Shown here: in pieces, positions 41,602-50,335 of the stretch
Numbering within the stretch: position 1 is the stretch's first letter
How the letters are laid out: every line of letters begins with the position of its first letter
Source: Reyranella sp.
GTDB taxonomy: Bacteria > Pseudomonadota > Alphaproteobacteria > Reyranellales > Reyranellaceae
Reading direction: 5' to 3'
Length of the DNA: 64,000 bases
Assembly (NCBI RefSeq): GCF_004297265.1
Contig: NZ_SCUT01000024.1
Coordinates: forward strand, 186,001-250,000
Made by a program: the position numbers and the translations under genes
Notes under the pieces: generated by a model
Database searches by the model: none
Told to the model about the DNA's origin: nothing
The model's input: only the letters and a program-made list of their open reading frames with translations

Positions 41602-42489
41602 ATGGTCGAAGTAAAGGTCGGCGCCGGTACGGCCGTGCGGATCGAAGAGAGCTATGAACCGAACTTCGACGCCAGGGCCTTCTTTCCCGACTGGGATCCC
41701 GCGGTCGTCGAGCGTCATCGGGACTGGCTCGTGCCGGCGCACTACGATGAGGCTTCGGCCTTCCTGAAGCTCAGCGTCCACAGCTGGCTGCTGAAGATCG
41801 GCGGCAAGACGATCCTGATCGACACCTGTGTCGGCAATCACAAGTCGCGTCCCCATCGTCCCAAGTGGCACCTGATGGAGACGAAGTATCTCGAGCGGCT
41901 GAAGGCGGCCGGCGTCGAGCCCGACCAGATCGACATGGTGATGTGCACGCATCTCCATGTCGACCATGTCGGCTGGAACACGCGGCTCGAGAACGGCAAG
42001 TGGGTGCCGACGTTCAGGAACGCGAAGTACGTGTTCAGCCGCGCCGACTACGATCATTACCTGAAGCTCGACAGCGATCCCGCGACCGGCCCGGTCAATG
42101 CGGGTTCCTTCCGCGACTCGGTGCTGCCGGTGGTCGAGGCGGGACTCACGCAGATGGTCGACGGCGCGGCCCGGCTCGACGAAAACCTCGAGGTCGAGCC
42201 GGCGCCGGGACACACGCCGGGCACGATCGCCATCAAGTTCGAATCGCACGGTGAGAAGGCGCTGTTCTGCGGCGACATCCTGCACCACGCGTTGCAGGTC
42301 TATCATCCCGAGTGGAACAGTTTCGCCTGCGCCGACGCCGTGGGCGCGCGCAGGAGCCGGCGCGCGGCGCTGGAACATTGCGCCGGCAGCGGCGCGCGGC
42401 TGATGCCGTGCCATTTCGGGGCGCCGTTCAGCTGCCACATCGACCACAAGGACGATGGGTTCGTGCCGCGCTTCGGCGGGCAATTCTAG
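41602..42489 (+). CDS. MBL-fold metallo-hydrolase
   Basis: The 295-residue protein has the metallo-beta-lactamase fold: His117-x-His119-x-Asp121-His122 in CTHLHVDHVGW, His in PAPGHTPGT, Asp in FCGDILHH and a late His in CHFGAPF. It is most like the AHL-lactonase/quinolone-degrading-enzyme branch, and would hydrolyse an ester or lactone using two metal ions. It is followed by a NIPSNAP-type gene after 11 bases, so the two probably share a message. Confidence 0.9.
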   Translation: MVEVKVGAGTAVRIEESYEPNFDARAFFPDWDPAVVERHRDWLVPAHYDEASAFLKLSVHSWLLKIGGKTILIDTCVGNHKSRPHRPKWHLMETKYLERLKAAGVEPDQIDMVMCTHLHVDHVGWNTRLENGKWVPTFRNAKYVFSRADYDHYLKLDSDPATGPVNAGSFRDSVLPVVEAGLTQMVDGAARLDENLEVEPAPGHTPGTIAIKFESHGEKALFCGDILHHALQVYHPEWNSFACADAVGARRSRRAALEHCAGSGARLMPCHFGAPFSCHIDHKDDGFVPRFGGQF

Positions 42490-42500
42490 GGAGAGAGACG

Positions 42501-42827
42501 ATGATCTATGAAATGCGCGTCTACAGGTGCGTGCCGGGCCGGCTTCCGGCGCTGCTCAATCGCTTCAACACCATCACGCTCAAGATCTGGGAGCGGCACG
42601 GCATCAAGCAGGCCGGCTTCTTCACCACCCTGGTCGGCGAGTCGAACCAGGAGCTGACCTACTTCCTCGCCTGGGAGTCCCTGGCCGACCGGGAGAAGAA
42701 GTGGAATGCCTTCGCGGCCGACCCGGAATGGCTAGCCAAGCGCGCCGAGACCGAGAAGGACGGCGCCATCGTCGAGAACGTCTCGGTGCAGATGCTGACG
42801 CCGACGGGCTTCTCGTCCGTTCAGTAG
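42501..42827 (+). CDS. NIPSNAP-family protein
   Basis: The 108-residue protein is a ferredoxin-like dimeric alpha/beta barrel of the NIPSNAP type: MIYEMRVYRCVPGRLPALL start, then HGIKQAGFFTTLVGESNQ and YFLAWESLADREKKWNAF, and a final VQMLTPTGFS strand. Proteins of this type often sit beside catabolic hydrolases and may isomerise or monooxygenate small aromatics, but this is unproven. The GGAGAGAGAC site gives a strong start. It is convergent with a Bug protein gene. Confidence 0.88.
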   Translation: MIYEMRVYRCVPGRLPALLNRFNTITLKIWERHGIKQAGFFTTLVGESNQELTYFLAWESLADREKKWNAFAADPEWLAKRAETEKDGAIVENVSVQMLTPTGFSSVQ

Positions 42828-42830
42828 GGA

Positions 42831-43820
42831 TCACTCCGCCTTGAGGCCGGCTTCCTTCGCGAGGCCGGCCCACTTGGCGAAGTCCTGGGCCACATAGGCC
42901 GCGAACTCGGCGGGCGATCCGAATTGAGGATCCGCGCCGAGCTCAACGAACTTCCGGGCGACATCGGGCGAACGGATCGTGGCGTCGACGGCCGCGTGCA
43001 GGCGTTCGACAAGTGCCCTCGGCGCGCCGGCAGGCAGGAACACGCCGTAGGAGATCGCGGCCTCGTAGCCGGGTAGCCCCGACTCCGCGATGGTGGGGAT
43101 GTCCCGCGCCGCGGCCGAGCGTTCGAGGCTGGTCTGTCCCAGCGCGCGCATCTTGCCGGCCTTCACATGCGGCAGCGCCGTCGAGAGCCCGCCGAAATAG
43201 AGATCGACCTGGCCTGCCATGAGATCAGCCATCGCAGGACCGCCGCCCTTGTAGGGCACGTGCACGATGTCGAGCCTGCCCATCGCCTTGAAGAGTTCGA
43301 GCGCCAGATGGGTCGCGCCGCCGGCGCCGGCCGAGGCGCCATTCAGATTGCCGGGGCGTGCACGCGCCAGCGCCAGCAGCTCGGCCACGGTCCTTGCCGG
43401 CAGGTCGGGACGCACGACCAGCAGCATCGGGTTGATGCCGACCGGCGCCACGGCGACGAAATCGGTGCGGACGTCGTACGGCATGTTGCGGTTGAGCGCC
43501 GGGGCGACCGTGGTCGAGCCGTTGGACGCCAGCATGAACACCGAGCCGTCGGGTGGGCTCTTGGCGGTGAAACTGGCTGCGATCTCGCCATTGGCGCCGG
43601 CCTTGTTCTCGACCACGACGGCACGGCCCAGCCGTTCGGCGATGCCAGGCGCGATCAGCCGCGTCAGGAGATCGTTGGGTCCGCCCGGCGGGAAGCCCAC
43701 GATGAAGCGCAACGGCCGATCTGGAAAATCGGGCGCCTGGGCGCGGGCGGACACCCACGGCGCTGCTGCGGGCAGGGCAGCGAGGCCGACGAGCACACCG
43801 CGGCGGAGGGGCTTGCTCAT
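42831..43820 (-). CDS. Bug/TctC-family substrate-binding protein
   Basis: This 329-residue protein has a Tat-like leader (PLRRGVLVGLAALPAAAP, then SARAQ) and a Bug fold: FPDRPLRFIVGFPPGGPNDLL, VVENKAGANGEIAASF, VHVPYKGGGPAMADLM. It binds an unknown carboxylate in the periplasm. It is divergent from another Bug gene (43867) by 46 bases but clearly different in sequence, so the two probably bind different ligands. No permease partner is nearby. Confidence 0.92.
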   Translation of the reverse strand: MSKPLRRGVLVGLAALPAAAPWVSARAQAPDFPDRPLRFIVGFPPGGPNDLLTRLIAPGIAERLGRAVVVENKAGANGEIAASFTAKSPPDGSVFMLASNGSTTVAPALNRNMPYDVRTDFVAVAPVGINPMLLVVRPDLPARTVAELLALARARPGNLNGASAGAGGATHLALELFKAMGRLDIVHVPYKGGGPAMADLMAGQVDLYFGGLSTALPHVKAGKMRALGQTSLERSAAARDIPTIAESGLPGYEAAISYGVFLPAGAPRALVERLHAAVDATIRSPDVARKFVELGADPQFGSPAEFAAYVAQDFAKWAGLAKEAGLKAE

Positions 43821-43866
43821 GCGAGAAGTATGCTAGGCTTTTTGCAACACAGGGAGGAAATGAAAA

Positions 43867-44841
43867 ATGCAACGCAGGACATTTGCAACCACGGGTACGG
43901 CGGCATTGGTCGGGTCGCTGGCCGGGTGGCCGGCCCTTGCGCAGAAGATCAGCGGCGACGTCCGCTTTCTCTGCGGCTTCGCGCCAGGCGGTACGGCCGA
44001 CCTTCTGTGCCGGATCGTGGCGGAGGCGGTGACCTCAGAAGTCGGGCAGAAGGTGATCGTCGACACCAAGACCGGCGCCAGCGGCTTCATCGCCAACGAG
44101 ATCGTTGCCAACGCCCCACCGGACGGCCGCACGATCGGCCTGGCCGCCATGGCGGCCTTGTGTGTCTCGCCGGTGATGCCGGGGCAGAAGCTGCCGATCA
44201 ACGTCGACACAGACCTGACGCCGATCGCCAACATTGCCGGCGTCACCAACATGCTGGTGGTCGGCAAGCACATGCAGTACCGGACGGTTCCGGAAATCAT
44301 CGACTTTGCGAAGAAGAACCCCGGCAAGCTCACCTATGCGTCGGCGGGCAACGGGACATCGCAGCACCTCGCCGCCGAACTCTTCAAGAAGATGGCCGGC
44401 ATCAACATCCTTCATGTGCCCTATCGCGGCGGCGCGCCGGCCATCCAGGACATGATCTCGGGTAATTGCGACATGATGTTCGGCAACATGCCGGAGTTCC
44501 TGGGCCAGATTAACGGCGGCGGGCTGATCCCGGTCGCCTTCGGCTCGCCCAAGCCCTCGCCACTCTTCCCCAACCTGCCGCTGATCTCGAAGTTTCTGCC
44601 GGGCTTCGAGGTCGTGAACTGGTTCGGCGTATTCGGGTCCAAGGGATTGCCGGCCGACCTGGTCGATTTCTGGAACAAGGCCCTGCGGGCGGCCGTCGCC
44701 AAGCCGGACGTCCAGAAGCGCTTCGCCGAGAGCGGCATGGATACGATCATCGGGTCGCCGGCCGAATTCAAGGCAACCATCATGGCCGATCGCAAGAAGT
44801 GGGAAGAGGTGATCAAGGGCGCCGGCATCCGCGCCGACTGA
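43867..44841 (+). CDS. Bug/TctC-family substrate-binding protein
   Basis: The 324-residue protein has a Tat-like leader (MQRRTFATTGTAALVGSLAG) and Bug-fold motifs FLCGFAPGGTADLLCR, VIVDTKTGASGFIANEIV and LHVPYRGGAPAIQDM. The usual PWPDKPVR-type opening is replaced by KISGDVRF, slightly divergent. It is followed after two bases by an alpha/beta hydrolase gene, suggesting that its ligand is an ester or enol-lactone precursor. It has GGGAGGAAA before the start. Confidence 0.9.
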   Translation: MQRRTFATTGTAALVGSLAGWPALAQKISGDVRFLCGFAPGGTADLLCRIVAEAVTSEVGQKVIVDTKTGASGFIANEIVANAPPDGRTIGLAAMAALCVSPVMPGQKLPINVDTDLTPIANIAGVTNMLVVGKHMQYRTVPEIIDFAKKNPGKLTYASAGNGTSQHLAAELFKKMAGINILHVPYRGGAPAIQDMISGNCDMMFGNMPEFLGQINGGGLIPVAFGSPKPSPLFPNLPLISKFLPGFEVVNWFGVFGSKGLPADLVDFWNKALRAAVAKPDVQKRFAESGMDTIIGSPAEFKATIMADRKKWEEVIKGAGIRAD

Positions 44842-44843
44842 TC

Positions 44844-45653
44844 ATGCCTCTCGCCACCGCCAGCCACGGAACGCTCCACTACGACATCGTCGACCAGGTG
44901 GCGCCGTGGCGTCCGGCGCACCTGCCGATCCTGTTCCATCACGGGATCGGCGCCAGTGCCGGAATCTGGGCGGGGTGGCGGCCGGCGCTTGCCGATGCCT
45001 ACCGGCTCGTCACCTTCGACATGCGCGGCTACGGCCGCTCGACGATTCCGGCGGAAGATTTCGAATGGTCCCTCGACCTGCTGGTCGACGACCTGTTTGT
45101 CGTGGCCGATGCCGCCGGCGCCGCGCGCTTTCATCTGGCGGGCGAATCGATCGGCGGGACGGTGGCGTTGGCGGCGGCTCTCGCCCGGCCCGAGCGGATT
45201 GCGACGCTCACCGTCAGCAACGGCGCTCATCTCGGCGCCTCGATCCAGAGGGTCGAGGCGTGGCGGCGCCAGCTGGACGAAGGCGGCTCGAAGGGCTGGT
45301 CGGATGCCTTCCTGCGCGATCGCTTCCATGACGGCGTGCTGCCGCCCGAGCAGCTGGCCTGGTTCGCGGCCGAGCAGGAGAGGTGGCAGCGGGCCTCGAT
45401 CCTGAACGCACTCGGCGTTCTCATCGGGACTGATCTCACGCCGCGGCTGCCTGAGGTGAAATGCCCGACCCTCCTGCTGCATCCCGACTGCAGCCCGTTC
45501 ATCCCGGTCAGCGTTGTGGCCGAGTTGCTGGAGGGCCTGCCCGATGCCGAGTTGAATGTCTTTGGTCGTTCACGTCATGGCCTGCCTTTCTCGCATGCTG
45601 TGCAATGCTCCCGCATATTTCGGTCTTTTCTCGACTCCCGCAGGGTGGACTGA
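44844..45653 (+). CDS. Alpha/beta hydrolase
   Basis: The 269-residue protein is an alpha/beta-fold hydrolase of the 3-oxoadipate enol-lactonase type: the oxyanion region LFHHGIGASAGIW, DMRGYGRST, nucleophile Ser102 in LAGESIGGTVA, and an acidic residue in LLHPDCSPF with His in SRHGLPFSHA near the end. It is coupled to the preceding Bug gene. The C terminus is followed by a short spacer before the ABC importer operon. Substrate is not known, but the context suits degradation of an imported acid. Confidence 0.9.
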   Translation: MPLATASHGTLHYDIVDQVAPWRPAHLPILFHHGIGASAGIWAGWRPALADAYRLVTFDMRGYGRSTIPAEDFEWSLDLLVDDLFVVADAAGAARFHLAGESIGGTVALAAALARPERIATLTVSNGAHLGASIQRVEAWRRQLDEGGSKGWSDAFLRDRFHDGVLPPEQLAWFAAEQERWQRASILNALGVLIGTDLTPRLPEVKCPTLLLHPDCSPFIPVSVVAELLEGLPDAELNVFGRSRHGLPFSHAVQCSRIFRSFLDSRRVD

Positions 45654-45693
45654 TAAGCAAGTTGTCAGACAACTAAGAAGGACGAGGGAACTG

Positions 45694-47061
45694 ATGAGAC
45701 GGATTCTGGCTGGCGCCGCGGCGCTCGCGATCGCCTTTTCGGCGGTCCCGGGCTTTGCCCAGGAGAAGCTCAACGTCTGGTGGGTGAAGGGCTTCTACAA
45801 GTCCGAGGACGATGCGCTGTTCGCCGCGATCAAGAAGTTCGAGGCCAAGACCGGTGTGAAGGTCGACCTGTCGCAATATGCCGTGCAGGACATGATTCCC
45901 AAGACAGTGGCCGCCCTCGATTCCGGTTCGCCGCCCGACATCGCCTATTCCGACACCTATGACGTGCAGGTCGCGGGCAAGTGGGCCTACGACGGCAAGC
46001 TCGAGGACATCTCCGACGTCATCGAGCCGATGAAGGACCGATTCGCTCCGGTCACCATCGAGACGGCCTATCTCTACAACGACAAGGCCAAGAAGAAGGC
46101 CTTCTACGGCTTCGTCCTGAAGCAGCAGACGCTGCATATCCAGTACTGGAAGGACATGCTGGCGACGGCCGGCTTCAAGGAGAACGACATTCCCGGTACC
46201 TGGAAGGAATACTGGTCCTTCTGGTGCAACAAGGTCCAGCCGGCCTATCGCAAGGCCACCAGCAGCCGCGTCTACGGCATCGGCAATCCGATGGGCGTCG
46301 AATCGACCGACTCCTTCCAGTCGTTCCTGAGCTGGGTCGATGCCTACAACGTCAAGCTGGTCGACGATTCCGGCAAACTGCTGGTCGACGATCCGAAGGT
46401 GCGTGAAGGCCTGATCGCCGCGCTGCGCGACTACACCGACATCTACACCAAGGGCTGCACGCCGCCCTCGTCGACGACCTGGAAGGATCCCGACAACAAC
46501 GTCGCCTTCCACAATCGCACGACGATCATGACGCACAACTACACGATCTCGATCGCGGCCAAGTGGCTGGACGACGCCAACAACGAGCAGCTCACGCCCG
46601 AGCAGCGCGCCGCCGGCCGCAAGGCCTATGACGACCTGATCGCGACGGCCGGCTTTCCCAAGAAGCCCGACGGCACGGCGATGGTCTATCGCACGGCGGT
46701 GAAGGTCGGCGTCATCTTCCAGGATTCCAAGAACAAGCCGCGCGCGCGGGAGTTCCTGAAGTTCCTGCTCGAGGAGGAGAATCTCCGCCCCTATGTCGAG
46801 GGTGCGCTCGGCCGCTGGTTTCCGGTGACCAAGGCCAGCCAAGAGAGCCCGTTCTGGCAGGCCGACAAGCATCGCAAGGCGGTGTACGACCAGTTCAAGG
46901 CGGGCACGCTGCCGTTCGAGTTCACCAAGAACTACAAGTTCACCATCCTCAACAACGAGAATGTGTGGGCCAAGGCGATGAACCGCGTGGTGAGCGAAAA
47001 GGTCTCCGTCGAGAAGGCGGTGGACGAGCTGATCGCCCGCATCAAGGAAGTCGCCAAGTAA
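45694..47061 (+). CDS. ABC transporter sugar-type extracellular solute-binding protein (family 1)
   Basis: The 455-residue protein has a signal peptide (MRRILAGAAALAIAFSAVPGFAQ) and a family 1 binding-protein body: EKLNVWWVKGFYKSEDDAL, DLSQYAVQDMIPKTVAALDSG, ending in ELIARIKEVAK. It probably binds a sugar or polyol. It heads an ABC-importer operon with two permeases; no ATPase gene is present in the cluster, so a shared MsiK/MalK-type ATPase elsewhere is likely. The start was set by the signal peptide; the frame is open upstream. Confidence 0.9.
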   Translation: MRRILAGAAALAIAFSAVPGFAQEKLNVWWVKGFYKSEDDALFAAIKKFEAKTGVKVDLSQYAVQDMIPKTVAALDSGSPPDIAYSDTYDVQVAGKWAYDGKLEDISDVIEPMKDRFAPVTIETAYLYNDKAKKKAFYGFVLKQQTLHIQYWKDMLATAGFKENDIPGTWKEYWSFWCNKVQPAYRKATSSRVYGIGNPMGVESTDSFQSFLSWVDAYNVKLVDDSGKLLVDDPKVREGLIAALRDYTDIYTKGCTPPSSTTWKDPDNNVAFHNRTTIMTHNYTISIAAKWLDDANNEQLTPEQRAAGRKAYDDLIATAGFPKKPDGTAMVYRTAVKVGVIFQDSKNKPRAREFLKFLLEEENLRPYVEGALGRWFPVTKASQESPFWQADKHRKAVYDQFKAGTLPFEFTKNYKFTILNNENVWAKAMNRVVSEKVSVEKAVDELIARIKEVAK

Positions 47062-47082
47062 CCTGCTTCCCAGAGTTCGCGT

Positions 47083-47961
47083 ATGACGGCGACTACGATC
47101 GATACGGCGGCCCGCCGGGAAAAATCCCGGTGGGCAGGCTTTGGCCTGTCGGAGCGGCAGGCCTGGAGCCTGCTGTTCGTCGCGCCCTATGTTGCGATCT
47201 TCGTCGGCTTCGTGCTGTTCCCGGTCGGCTACAGCTTCTGGCTGGCGCGCAGCCCGCAGCTCTATGTCGAATTGGCGGCCGATCCGATCTTCCTGCGGAC
47301 AGTCGTCAACACCTTCGTGTTCCTGGTCGTCGCCATCAACTTGAAGATGGCGCTGGCACTCTTCCTGTCCGGCTTCTTCCTGCAGAAACGCTGGTGGGTG
47401 AAGGTCCTTGCCGTGCTGTTCGTTCTGCCCTGGGCGGTGCCGTCGATCCCGACCATCCTCTCGGTGCGCTTTATGCTCAATCCAGAGTGGGGAGTGATCA
47501 ACCAGCTCATCTTCAGCCTGACCGCCGAAGATGGCCCGAACTGGCTGAACGATCCGGCGCTGGCGCTGACCTTCTCCATGCTGGTGCACATCTGGAAGTC
47601 GTTGCCCTTCTGGACCCTGATCCTGCTGGCCGGCCGGCTGGGCATCCCGGGCGAGCTCTACGAGGCCGCCTCGGTCGACGGGGCGGGGGCCTGGCACCGA
47701 TTCCGCTACATCACCTGGCCGTCGATGAGCACGCTCTACGTCACCTGCACCCTGCTCTCGATGATCTTCACGGTCGGCGACTTCAACAGCGTGTATCTGC
47801 TGACTGGTGGCGGACCGGCAGACCTCACCCATGTGCTGGCGACGCTCGGCATCCGCTACCTGCGCCTCGACCAGGTCGGCCTCGCCATGGCCTCGATCGT
47901 GTGCGCGCTGCCGCTGATCCTGCCGCTGGTCTACTTCATGATGAAGCGACTCTCGCGATGA
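47083..47961 (+). CDS. ABC sugar-type transporter permease (MalF/UgpA-like)
   Basis: The 292-residue protein has six predicted membrane helices and the binding-protein-dependent transport EAA loop ELYEAASVDGAGAWHRFRYITWP near residue 190-210. N-terminal basic residues precede the first helix. It forms the channel with the next permease. The stop overlaps the next gene's start by four bases (ATGA). Confidence 0.9.
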   Translation: MTATTIDTAARREKSRWAGFGLSERQAWSLLFVAPYVAIFVGFVLFPVGYSFWLARSPQLYVELAADPIFLRTVVNTFVFLVVAINLKMALALFLSGFFLQKRWWVKVLAVLFVLPWAVPSIPTILSVRFMLNPEWGVINQLIFSLTAEDGPNWLNDPALALTFSMLVHIWKSLPFWTLILLAGRLGIPGELYEAASVDGAGAWHRFRYITWPSMSTLYVTCTLLSMIFTVGDFNSVYLLTGGGPADLTHVLATLGIRYLRLDQVGLAMASIVCALPLILPLVYFMMKRLSR

Positions 47962-48812
47962 GCCCGCGCCGGCTGCTCAAGAATATCGGTTTCGAGGCCG
48001 GGCTGCTGCTGATCGGCATCCCGGTGCTGCTGTGGACGCTGATTCCGATCTACCACATGTTCCTGTTCGCGATTTCGCCCAAGGACGCGGCCTTCTCGGG
48101 GCAGCTCTGGCCGACCCATCCGACCCTGAGAAACTTCGAGACGGTGCTTTCCCAGAAACACCATTTCCTCAATCATTTCTGGCTGCAGATGTTCAACTCG
48201 CTGGTGATCTCGGTCGGCACGGCGGCGATCACGCTGTTCGTGGCGACCGCGGCGGCCTTCGCGATCAGCCGGCTGCGCATGAAGGGGGGCCGCATGGTGA
48301 TGAACCTGGCCCTGCTGACCTATTTCATCCCGGCCGCGTTCCTCGCCGTGCCCATGTACAAGACCATGGGCATGTACGGGTTGCTGAACAACGACTGGGC
48401 ACTCGTTCTGGCCATGGCGACCATCGCCTCGCCGTACGCAATCTGGATCCTGCGCCAGGCGTCGGACAAGCTGCCGGTCGAACTCGACGAGGCCGCAATG
48501 ATCGACGGCGCCTCGCCGTTCCAGCTCTTCCGCATGATCTACCTGCCGCTGATGGTGCCGTCGCTGATCGCCGTCGGCACCTATGCGCTGCTGCTGGCGT
48601 GGAACGAATACCTCTATGCGTTCCTGCTGCTCTCCAAGAACACGGCCATCACCCTGCCGGTGGCGCTGGGCAACTTCCTCTCGGCTGACGATTCGCCGTG
48701 GGAACTGCTGATGACGGCGGGTTTTCTCTACGCGCTGCCGCCGGCGGCGATCTACTACGCCTTCCGCCGCTACATGTCGTCGGGGCTGACGGCCGGCGCG
48801 GTGAAGGGATGA
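47958..48812 (+). CDS. ABC sugar-type transporter permease (MalG/UgpE-like)
   Basis: The 284-residue protein has six membrane helices and a MalG-like EAA motif DEAAMIDGASPFQLFRMIYLPL. The C terminus (YYAFRRYMSSGLTAGAVKG) is the characteristic ending of this permease class. It pairs with the upstream permease. No nucleotide-binding gene follows; the next gene is a convergent MFS transporter about 165 bases away. Confidence 0.9.
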   Translation: MSPRRLLKNIGFEAGLLLIGIPVLLWTLIPIYHMFLFAISPKDAAFSGQLWPTHPTLRNFETVLSQKHHFLNHFWLQMFNSLVISVGTAAITLFVATAAAFAISRLRMKGGRMVMNLALLTYFIPAAFLAVPMYKTMGMYGLLNNDWALVLAMATIASPYAIWILRQASDKLPVELDEAAMIDGASPFQLFRMIYLPLMVPSLIAVGTYALLLAWNEYLYAFLLLSKNTAITLPVALGNFLSADDSPWELLMTAGFLYALPPAAIYYAFRRYMSSGLTAGAVKG

Positions 48813-48976
48813 CATCGTGCCCTGAGGCCGAGCGCCTCACGTGGGGACGGAGGTGCATGCCGTCGAGCCTGGTCGGGATCGAACAGTGATCGACAGCGCG
48901 ATCGAAGATGGAAGCCGCCCGACACACGCAGCGGCCCGGCGTCATCGTCAAGCGCGAGCGGTTGTTTCGATCGGGC

Positions 48977-50269
48977 TCAGGCGCGGGCGGGCTGAAGCGG
49001 CAAACCGGCGACGGCATGCGCAGCCAGTCGCTCGCGATCTTTTTCCGGACGGATGAAGAGCAGGCCGATGAGGCCGCCGGCGAGCAGCAGCACGCCGAGA
49101 ATGACGTAGCCCTGTTCGTAACCGGCAAGGGGCGTCGCGGCATTCTGGATCATGGATCCCATGATGCGGGGCGCGAGAATGCCGGCGAAGGTCACGACCG
49201 ACGTGGTGATTGCCAGCATCGCGGCGCGTTGCGGGTGCGGGGTGAGCTCGCTGATGATCATGGGCAGGACGACGTAGATCGTACTGCCGATGGCGGAGCC
49301 GAACACCAGGAAGGCGATCTTGAGCCCGTCGGTCGGCATGGCACCGACGAACGGGAGGACGCACCCGCCGGCGACGATCGTGAGACACGGCAACACGCCG
49401 CGGCAGACGCGACTGGAGACACCCTTCCTCTTGAGGCGCTGTGAGACGTAGCCGCCCGTCAGCACGACGAGGGCGCCGAAGACCCATGGCAGCACGGTGA
49501 GATTGCCGCCCAGTTTCTGGCTGAAGCCGAGGCCCGCAACCAGGTACGACGTGAACCAGGTGAGGCCCAGCGCCAGGCCCCAGTAGCTGGCAAAGCCCGC
49601 GGCGCACACGGCAAGGATGGTGGGGCAGGTGAGGAGGTAGCGATAGGGCACGCGCTCGTTGCCGCCGCCAGTGCTGACCGGCCGGTCGACGAGGGTGCCT
49701 TCGCGGCCGAAGATCAGCCACAGGACGGTCCAGGCAAGGCCCGCGATGCCGAGTGCACCGAAAGCCCAGTGCCAGGAGTAGGTCCCGATGATCCAGTTGA
49801 GCAGGGGGACGGCGATGATGACGCCGAAGGCCGAGCCCTGGGCGATGACGGCGGTCGGCAATCCGCGCAGGGAGTCGGGAAACCACTTGTAGATGGCGTG
49901 GGTCGCCACCGGGCCGGCCGGGCCTTCGCCGGCGCCCAGGATGACGCGGCAGACGATCAGCGTCTCCAGGCTCACCATGCCCAGCATCGGAAACTGCACG
50001 ATGGACCAGATGATCGCCATGACCAGCAGCGTGTGCTTGGTCTGCACGCGGTTGGAGATGAAGCCGACGACGATCGCCGACACCGCGAACAGCAGGAAGA
50101 ACGCCGAGCCGATATCGCCGAACTGTTCGGGCGTCAGCCCGAGATCCCGCGTGAGGGGAACGGCGGCCAGTCCCACGACGACCTTGTCGGCGAAGTTGAT
50201 CAGCATGAAGAGGAAGAGCAGGGCAGTCATGCCCCAGGCCCCCTTGAGGGGCCGGTCCTGGACAGTCAC
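48977..50269 (-). CDS. MFS transporter, ACS-type anion symporter-like
   Basis: This 430-residue protein resembles the anion:cation symporter (ACS) group of MFS transporters that take up organic acids. Twelve helices are seen, with the FADKVVVGLAAVPLTRDLGLTP opening and KWFPDSLRGLPTAVIAQGSAFG. Start is GTG at 50269, preceded by GAGGAG. The next gene upstream on the same strand (50336-51631) is a close paralogue: both begin with VQDRPLKGAWG and share clear blocks throughout, well over half the residues by eye. Confidence 0.88.
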   Translation of the reverse strand: MTVQDRPLKGAWGMTALLFLFMLINFADKVVVGLAAVPLTRDLGLTPEQFGDIGSAFFLLFAVSAIVVGFISNRVQTKHTLLVMAIIWSIVQFPMLGMVSLETLIVCRVILGAGEGPAGPVATHAIYKWFPDSLRGLPTAVIAQGSAFGVIIAVPLLNWIIGTYSWHWAFGALGIAGLAWTVLWLIFGREGTLVDRPVSTGGGNERVPYRYLLTCPTILAVCAAGFASYWGLALGLTWFTSYLVAGLGFSQKLGGNLTVLPWVFGALVVLTGGYVSQRLKRKGVSSRVCRGVLPCLTIVAGGCVLPFVGAMPTDGLKIAFLVFGSAIGSTIYVVLPMIISELTPHPQRAAMLAITTSVVTFAGILAPRIMGSMIQNAATPLAGYEQGYVILGVLLLAGGLIGLLFIRPEKDRERLAAHAVAGLPLQPARA

Positions 50270-50335
50270 GTGGGCGTTTCTCCTCGGCGTCCTGTTGGCC
50301 GGACGCGCATTCCCATCTGACAGGGAATGCCGCCG

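Noticed and set aside
48823..48839. Short hairpin TGAGGC/GCCTCA between the ABC permease and MFS genes
   Set aside because: Six-base stem without a T-run; too weak to be called a terminator.
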